Shown one piece after another: positions 58,709 through 64,000 of a DNA stretch of 64,000 nt; the stretch's first letter is position 1, and each line of letters starts with the position of its first letter. The position numbers were made by a program, and so were the translations under genes. Location: contig OZ241368.1 in NCBI GenBank assembly GCA_965200525.1, positions 248,001-312,000 of the forward strand. Reading direction: 5' to 3'. The DNA comes from JANNPJ01 sp965200525. Its GTDB lineage: Bacteria > Actinomycetota > Actinomycetes > Actinomycetales > Kineosporiaceae. The notes below the pieces were generated by a model that made no database searches, was not told where the DNA came from, and saw only the letters and a program-made list of their open reading frames with translations.

Positions 58709-60109
58709 ATGACGAGTATCCCCAGCCCGACCCATGTATCGACCCATGTCTCGACCGGGAGCGGGCTCGCCCGCCGGCCCCGACCCGCCGCGGCCCTGAG
58801 CGCGCTCCTGCTTGCCCTCGCCGGGCTGAGCAGCGCCGCGGTCGTGATCTCGGGCGGTCCGGCCGCCGCGACGGTACCGGCCGCACCGACCGGGTGGAGC
58901 ACCGTGTTCAGCGACGACTTCACCGGGGCCGCCGGGACCGGCCTGAACCAGGCGAACTGGCTCTACGACGTCGACACCAGCTACAACGGTGGCGCAGGAG
59001 CGTGGGGCACCGGGGAGATCGAGACTGCGACCACCTCGACCCAGAACGTATACCAGGACGGCTCCGGTCACCTGGTGATCAAGCCGATCAAGGACGCCGC
59101 CGGCCACTGAACCTCAGGCCGGGTCGAGACCCAGCGCACCGACTTCGCGGCCCCGCCCGGCGGCCAGCTTCAGATCAGCGCTTCCCTGCAGCAGCCCAAT
59201 CCCGCGCACGGCCTGGGCTACTGGCCGGCGTTCTGGGCCATGGGCGCGGCGGCCCGCCCGGTCGCGGCCACGAACTGGCCCAGCATCGGCGAGATCGACA
59301 TCATGGAGGACGTCAACGCCCTCAGCCAGCACTCCACGACCTTTCACTGCGGGGCCTGGGCCGGAGAGTGCCACGACCCCGACGGCATCACCAGCAACCT
59401 GCAGCCGTGCCCGGGGTGCCAGAGCGGGTACCACACCTACTCGGCCGTCATCGATCGCACCAACACCTCGGCCGAGCAGTTGCGGTTCTACCTGGACGGG
59501 GCCCTGACCTTCACCGTCAACGAGAACCAGGTGTCGGTCGCGACCTGGCAGGCCGCCGTCGACCACGGTTTCTTCGCCATCTTCGACGTGGCGATCGCCG
59601 GGTCCTACCCGGACAAGGTCTGCGGGTGCACCTCGCCCTCAGCCGACATCACCTCCGGGGCCGGCATGAGCGTCGACTGGTTCGCGGTCTACCAGAAGGG
59701 CTCCGGCGGCAGCACGCCCACGCCGAGCGCCACCGCGACGCCCACGCCGACTCCCACCACGCCGACTGCCACCCCGACTCCCACCGCGACGGCTACGCCC
59801 ACCCCTACGCCCACCAGCACCGGCGGCTCCGGCGGAGGCGTGAGCACAGCTGACTACACCGCCGGCGTGACCCGCCTGTCCGCTACCCAGGCCCGCATCT
59901 CCTTCACCCCGACCACCGCTTCGGCCTACGTCGATGACCACTACCTCATCAGCGGCCAGGTGCAGCAGAACGTCCGGATGAGCCTGAGCGGGAACACCTG
60001 GAGCCAGACCGTCAGCGGGCTGAGCACCGGAACGGTCATGACCTACTGGTTCACCTACGTCAAGAACGGGCAGCAGTTCGACTCGCCGCACTACACCTAC
60101 ACCCAGTGA
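58709..60109 (+). pseudogene. Secreted GH16 endoglucanase/laminarinase with internal TGA
   Basis: A 466-codon frame with one TGA at 59108-59110. Signal peptide (ALSALLLALAGLSSAAVVIS, cut near AAATVPA), GH16 domain starting WSTVFSDDFTGAAGTGLNQA, the catalytic signature GEIDIMED (two Glu and the Asp), and NLQPCPGCQSGYHTYSAVID; then a Thr/Pro linker (PTPTPTTPTATPTPTA) and a C-terminal domain like CBM56 (YTAGVTRLSATQARISFTPT, TVSGLSTGTVMTYWFTYVKN), which binds beta-1,3-glucan. Relatives read W-TSGR(I/V)ET at the stop, so TGG became TGA. The stretch after it is fully preserved in frame. A plausible restart is ATG 59240, which would lack the first part of the fold. Confidence 0.9.
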
Positions 60110-60170
60110 CCAGGTTGACCAGTTGCTGCCCCGTTACCCCCGTCGCTCGGCCGGGCCCACGGTGATCACG

Positions 60171-60216
60171 GCCTGAGGGCCTTCGACGGCGATGTCGACG
60201 TCGAAGGCCCTCAGGC
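60171..60216. terminator. Bidirectional terminator hairpin
   Basis: GCCTGAGGGCCTTCGACG (60171-60188) pairs perfectly over 18 bases with CGTCGAAGGCCCTCAGGC (60199-60216), loop ten bases. It lies between the convergent GH16 and membrane-protein genes and overlaps the stop of the latter. Confidence 0.9.
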
Positions 60217-61050
60217 GTGGTGACAGACCAGCACCGGATCCTTGTCCGGGACCCCGGCTGATCCTTCGCAGACCTGATCGCCGCCAGTGGCCCGGACCTT
60301 GACCTCGTCCTCGTCCGTCACGCCGGCCGCGGTCAGTGACAGCGTCGCCACCCCGCCGGGCCCGGCCAGGACCACGCTCTGCGCCACCACCAGCTGGGTG
60401 AGCCCCGCGTCGGAGTCGGAGGCAGTGCCGGCATCGACGTCGTCGGGGTCGGGCGCGACCACGTCGATGATCGAACCGTGGGCCGGCTGTCCCGGTTGCA
60501 TGCCGCGAAAGGTCACCTCGACGCTCACGCTCGCGCCGACCCCCGGGACCGGCACCCGCACGATGGCCGCCGTCGGGGTGTTCGAGGCTCGGATCGACGG
60601 CTTTCCCGGCGGAGCGGCCACGATCATGACCCCGACCAGCCCGGCGATCACCGCGGCGACCGCCAGCGATCCGGTTGCCATTTGAGCCAGCTGGACCGGG
60701 CCGGGCAGCCTCCCACTGGTTCGACCGCTCGAGGCCGCGGGCTCATCCAGGTCGAGCGGCGTGGCCAGACTGAGCACCTGGGCCCACAGCGCCACCACCA
60801 CGGCCAGCGCCGAGAGCCCGACCACCACCACGACCAGCACCCGCACGACGTCGCCGAGAGACGATCTGGCCGCCCCGATGACGCCCACAGCACCCAGCGC
60901 CATCCCGGCCATAGCGACCGCGACCACCACCCGCGTCACCGCCGCGTCCAAGCGAATCGGGCTGCGGTCGGCGCCCGCCCCGGCCACCGGCCCGAGCGAG
61001 ACCTCATCCATCGCCTGCTCGGGCAGGTCCCGTTGTCCGTGCTCGTCCAT
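60211..61050 (-). CDS. Membrane protein with extracytoplasmic domain
   Basis: A 279-residue protein. Three helices (VVVAVAMAGMALGAVGVIGA, VVRVLVVVVVGLSALAVVVA, GSLAVAAVIAGLVGVMIVAA) precede an outside domain of about 120 residues rich in Val/Asp and beta-strand-like (VPVPGVGASVSVEVTFRGMQ, VLAGPGGVATLSLTAAG), ending with Cys in QVCEGS and LVCHHA. Resembles small actinobacterial membrane proteins of unknown role. Monocistronic, divergent from the kinase gene. Confidence 0.65.
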   Translation of the reverse strand: MDEHGQRDLPEQAMDEVSLGPVAGAGADRSPIRLDAAVTRVVVAVAMAGMALGAVGVIGAARSSLGDVVRVLVVVVVGLSALAVVVALWAQVLSLATPLDLDEPAASSGRTSGRLPGPVQLAQMATGSLAVAAVIAGLVGVMIVAAPPGKPSIRASNTPTAAIVRVPVPGVGASVSVEVTFRGMQPGQPAHGSIIDVVAPDPDDVDAGTASDSDAGLTQLVVAQSVVLAGPGGVATLSLTAAGVTDEDEVKVRATGGDQVCEGSAGVPDKDPVLVCHHA

Positions 61051-61220
61051 GACTGCCCCCGGGTCGACTCACCCGCCGCCCGGGTGGGCGGAAGATCCTG
61101 CTCGTGCGCAACCTGCGAATGAATCGCCCAGGCTCGCTGGGGATACCGGAGCCGACTCACTGACCCGGACGCCAATGCCGCCCCAGAGGTTGCACGGGCG
61201 AGAACACGGGTGAGAAGCGG

Positions 61221-63080
61221 ATGCGGGTGTTTCCCCTCTTGCCGCCCGAGCGCCGATGGCCAACCGTGGAGTTCGTGAGCTTCGCATCCGCGCTCAAGGC
61301 GGCGCCCGCCGTCGGACAACCGATGGGTCGGGCCCATGCTCCGGCCCTCGCTGAGCGCCGCCAGTGGTGGCCGATGCTGGCCTGCACGCTGGCGTTGACT
61401 CTGGTGGGAGCGGCTCTGATGGGCCCGCTGTGGCAACGCCAGCCGTTCGTGGCGGCGGCGACCGTGCTGCTGACGGCCGCCGCGAGCGCGGCCGGGGTGA
61501 TCCTCTGGGGCGAGATCGACCAGCGCACCACGGCCGTCCTGCTGGTGCTGGCCGGGCTGTTCTGGTCGGGCGGATGGGTGGAGGAGTGGGGTGGTGGCCC
61601 GCTGCCGCTGAGCGCAGCCCTGAGCAGCCCCACCGCGACCGTCCTGGGCGCCTGGGCGGTGTTGCGCTACCCGGACCCGCAGCGGGTGGCCCGCATCGAG
61701 CGGTTGTTCCTGGTGACCCTGGCGACCTGGGAAATCGGTGGCCAGCTGGCGCTGGCCGTCACCGACCGGCGGGAGTGGTCGCACTACCCGCCGAGCACGT
61801 GGTGGCTGACCCTGCACGCCGACCGAGACCTGCGTGAGGCCATCGCCGGCGTCATGCATGTCGGAGAGCTGGCCCTGGCCTGCGCGTTCGTGCTGCTGTT
61901 CTGGCTGCACCGGGTGCCCCGCATCCGTGGGCTGGACCGGCGCTTGCTGGCCCCGATCGCGACGGTGGCACCGATCGCCGCGGTGGTCAGCGCGGCAGTG
62001 CCGCTGGCTCAGCTGCGCGGCGCCTCCGGCACGGTGCTGAGCGGTTTCTACGCGGTGGAGACCGCGCTGCTGGCCAGCGTGCCGTGCGCCTTCCTGATCA
62101 CCGTGATCCGTCAGCGGCTGGCCCGCACCGCGGTGCTCGACCTCGTCCGCGAGGTGCAACGCCGCCCGACCCCGGAGGCAGTCCAGGAGGCGCTGCGCAC
62201 GGCCCTGCAGGACCCGTCGCTGCGGGTCAGCTACTGGGTGCCCGACCTCGACAGCTACGTGGACGCCGATGGCCGGCCGGTCGAGCCGGTGCCTGAGGGG
62301 GCGGCTCGCCTGGTGCTCCCGGTCAGCAACGGTGCCGGCCAGCGGCTGGCGATCATCGACACCGACCCGGGGTTGCGCCGGCACCCGCAGGTGCTCGCCG
62401 CTGCGGCCTCGGCCGGGGCCCTGGCCCTGGAGAACGCCCAGCTGCAGGCGGCACTGCGGGTCCAGCTGCTGCAGGTAAGGGCCAGTCAGCTGCGAACCGT
62501 CGAGGCGGGTGTGGCCGAGCGCCGCCGCCTGGAGCGCGACCTTCACGACGGCGCCCAGCAGCGCCTGCTGGCCCTGCGGCTGATCCTGCTGGCCGCCGAC
62601 GACGACACGCTGCTGCCCTCGACCCGCTCGTTCCTGCGCAACGTCGGCCAGGAGATCACGCTCGCGCTGGGTGAGTTGCGGGAGCTGGCTCGCGGCATCC
62701 ATCCGGCGGTGCTCGCCCAGGCCGGTCTCGGCGCCGCCGTCGAGGCCGCCGTGGAACGCCAGGACCTGGACGTCGAGGCCAGACTGCCCCGTCAGCGGTT
62801 CCCGGCCGCGACCGAGGCGACGGCGTACTTCATCATCTCAGAGGCGCTGGACAACGCCGCCCGCCACGCTCAGGCGAATCGGGTGCTGATCCGTGGCCAC
62901 GCCGAGGACGGCATCCTGACCATCGAGGTGGAGGACGACGGGCGCGGCGGGGCTCAGGTGCTCCTCGGAACCGGGCTGGGCGGGCTGATCGACCGGGTCC
63001 GGGCCCTGGGCGGGGACATGATGCTGTCCAGTCCCCCCGGCGGCGGGACTCTGGTCGTGGCGGCCATCCCGTGCGGGTGA
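61221..63080 (+). CDS. Membrane sensor histidine kinase, NarL/LiaS type
   Basis: A 619-residue kinase. Residues 50-300 form about eight membrane helices with short loops; then a GAF-like part (RRPTPEAVQEALRTALQDPS ... ALALENAQLQ), a HisKA_3 domain with phospho-His H442 in ERRRLERDLHDGAQQRLLAL, and a HATPase (AYFIISEALDNAARHAQANR, VEDDGRGG, GTGLGGLIDRVRALGGDM). The next gene, 26 bases on, is its response regulator. GAGAAGCGG precedes ATG 61221. The stimulus is unknown. Confidence 0.92.
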   Translation: MRVFPLLPPERRWPTVEFVSFASALKAAPAVGQPMGRAHAPALAERRQWWPMLACTLALTLVGAALMGPLWQRQPFVAAATVLLTAAASAAGVILWGEIDQRTTAVLLVLAGLFWSGGWVEEWGGGPLPLSAALSSPTATVLGAWAVLRYPDPQRVARIERLFLVTLATWEIGGQLALAVTDRREWSHYPPSTWWLTLHADRDLREAIAGVMHVGELALACAFVLLFWLHRVPRIRGLDRRLLAPIATVAPIAAVVSAAVPLAQLRGASGTVLSGFYAVETALLASVPCAFLITVIRQRLARTAVLDLVREVQRRPTPEAVQEALRTALQDPSLRVSYWVPDLDSYVDADGRPVEPVPEGAARLVLPVSNGAGQRLAIIDTDPGLRRHPQVLAAAASAGALALENAQLQAALRVQLLQVRASQLRTVEAGVAERRRLERDLHDGAQQRLLALRLILLAADDDTLLPSTRSFLRNVGQEITLALGELRELARGIHPAVLAQAGLGAAVEAAVERQDLDVEARLPRQRFPAATEATAYFIISEALDNAARHAQANRVLIRGHAEDGILTIEVEDDGRGGAQVLLGTGLGGLIDRVRALGGDMMLSSPPGGGTLVVAAIPCG

Positions 63081-63106
63081 GGCAGTGGAGCCGGAGCACC
63101 GAGGGC

Positions 63107-63760
63107 ATGCGCATCGGCCTGGCGGACGACAGCGCGCTCTTTCGTGACGGCTTGGCCTCGCTGCTGAGCGCCTCCGGGCTGCAGGTCGTGCTGCAGGTCG
63201 CCTCGGGCGCCGATCTCCTGAAGGAGGTGGAGCCGCGCGCCCTGGACGCGGTCGTGCTGGACATCCGGATGCCCCCGACCTTCGGCGAGGAAGGGCTGGA
63301 CACCGCCGACGCGCTTCGACTCCGCCACCCCACACTGGCTGTCCTGGTGCTGTCGACCTACGCGGAGACGGCCTACGCGGTGCGGGTGTTCCAGCACGGT
63401 GGGGCCCGGCGCGGCTACCTGCTCAAGGACAACCTCGATCATCCCCCGGCGCTGCGCGCCGCCCTGGAACGGCTGCAGGCCGGCGGATCCGTGCTCGACT
63501 CGACCATCGTCGAGCGGCTGATGAAGAGCACCCGGCGCAAGGACGAACTCGGGGCCCTCACCGAAGCCCAGCGCACCCTGCTGCACCTGCTGACGCAGGG
63601 CTACGACGATGGCGAGATCGCCGCGGCAATGAAGCTGGATCTGCCCACTGCTCGGCGGCAGATCGATGCCAGCCTGCGCGAACTGGGCATCGACCTGAGC
63701 GAGGGCTCGAGCCGACCGGCGGCGCTGCTGTCCTGGTTGCGCTGCGAACCGGCGGTCTGA
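63107..63760 (+). CDS. NarL-type response regulator with divergent HTH
   Basis: A 217-residue regulator. Receiver: LADDSALFRDGLASLLSASG, phospho-Asp D52 in AVVLDIRMPPTFGEEGLDTA, Thr/Ser in VLVLSTYAET, Lys in GYLLKDNL. The C-terminal LuxR-like HTH reads LTEAQRTLLHLLTQGYDDGE, IAAAMKLDLPTARRQIDASL; usual LuxR residues (LTxRExEVLxL, S..TV..H) are partly replaced, so DNA specificity may be unusual. Start chosen at ATG 63107, where the receiver begins, instead of an earlier GTG. It forms an operon with the kinase. Confidence 0.9.
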   Translation: MRIGLADDSALFRDGLASLLSASGLQVVLQVASGADLLKEVEPRALDAVVLDIRMPPTFGEEGLDTADALRLRHPTLAVLVLSTYAETAYAVRVFQHGGARRGYLLKDNLDHPPALRAALERLQAGGSVLDSTIVERLMKSTRRKDELGALTEAQRTLLHLLTQGYDDGEIAAAMKLDLPTARRQIDASLRELGIDLSEGSSRPAALLSWLRCEPAV

Positions 63761-63861
63761 CTCCCCTCCGCGGTGTCAATCGAGCGAAATGGGTTCGATC
63801 CCAGACACGGTTGGTAACCTTGAGTCGGTCTGGGGGAACCCTGGACGACTGAGGGAGGGCC

Positions 63862-64000
63862 GTGTCCCGGCGCCTGCACTGGCTGGCCGTCGTGTCGGTG
63901 AGCCTCGCCGCTGTGGCGGGCGCCTCGGCCTGGATAGGGCCGTTGTGGGTCACCAATCTGAAGATCGCGGCACCGACTGCCCTTTTCGCCGGCGCCCTGA
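63862..64000 (+). CDS. Start of an exported or membrane protein (cut by window end)
   Basis: GTG 63862 preceded by GAGGGAGGGCC opens MSRRLHWLAVVSVSLAAVAG, ASAWIGPLWVTNLKIAAPTA and stays open to the window end. The N-terminus is a signal peptide or first membrane helix. It follows the response regulator by 100 bases and may be its target. No family can be told from 46 codons. Confidence 0.6.
   Translation, partial: MSRRLHWLAVVSVSLAAVAGASAWIGPLWVTNLKIAAPTALFAGAL

Noticed and set aside
60936..62702. 588-codon minus-strand frame over the kinase gene
   Set aside because: Composition of a shadow (Gln/Arg/Gly/His) and no similarity; the plus strand carries all kinase motifs.

Overview
The window is high-GC DNA from an actinomycete: GTG starts are common, SD sequences are GGAGG-like, and the families are typical of the group (DUF397/DUF5753 pair, DUF2637, Roadblock/LC7 with DUF4388, LacI-controlled secreted glycosidases). 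A soluble methyl-accepting chemotaxis protein, tandem c-di-GMP proteins and many IS elements would suit a motile Kineosporiaceae-type organism, but that placement is inference. The window looks like an accessory, rearranged chromosome region: I see no ribosomal or other housekeeping cluster and no intact tRNA, and there are many broken genes.

Layout. 1-5 kb: a membrane polysaccharide polymerase-like protein, an XRE/DUF397 regulatory pair, a hypothetical protein and an IS3-family element. 5-9.3 kb: a 1385-residue secreted subtilisin-like protease. 9.7-13.7 kb: small, partly AT-richer genes and fragments (NACHT-type fragment, amber-interrupted mini-gene, DUF2637 protein), probably a decayed integrative element. 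14-20 kb: an unusual Tritrichomonas-type IMP dehydrogenase, a NUDIX hydrolase, a second IS3 element, an IS256 element nested in an older IS256 remnant, and a SUKH protein. 20.7-31.6 kb: an endonuclease I remnant, a GH43-like secreted protein, an ArsR/SulP locus with two matching operators and a miniature ArsR, then a LacI regulator and a broken GH3/PA14/CBM32 enzyme.

31.7-36.2 kb: a small duplicated gene, an IS4-type element and an IS1380 element with 4-bp target duplication. 36.7-41.5 kb: two 774-residue membrane GGDEF/EAL proteins with opposite degeneration. 42.6-50.6 kb: an MCP, a decayed NACHT/WD40 gene, the second copy of the small duplicated gene, an aldo/keto reductase, a truncated histidine kinase next to a transposase fragment, a VOC/TetR divergent pair and a serine recombinase flanked by short repeats. 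51-57 kb: a small secreted protein and a divergent five-gene Roadblock/DUF4388 signalling cluster without a visible GTPase. 57-64 kb: a second endonuclease I remnant, a GH16 laminarinase-like gene with CBM56-like domain interrupted by one TGA, a membrane protein, and a NarL-type two-component pair.

How they fit together. Three secreted polysaccharidase genes (GH43-like, GH3, GH16) each have LacI-type operators upstream, suggesting substrate-induced glucan/oligosaccharide use, but two of the three are interrupted by stop codons. The ArsR operators at 24.37 and 26.57 kb link the ArsR gene and the SulP operon in one regulon. The most interesting items are the miniature ArsR inside the SulP operon, the Roadblock/DUF4388 cluster, the recombinase with its repeat arrays, and the single-base nonsense changes in otherwise intact secreted enzymes.
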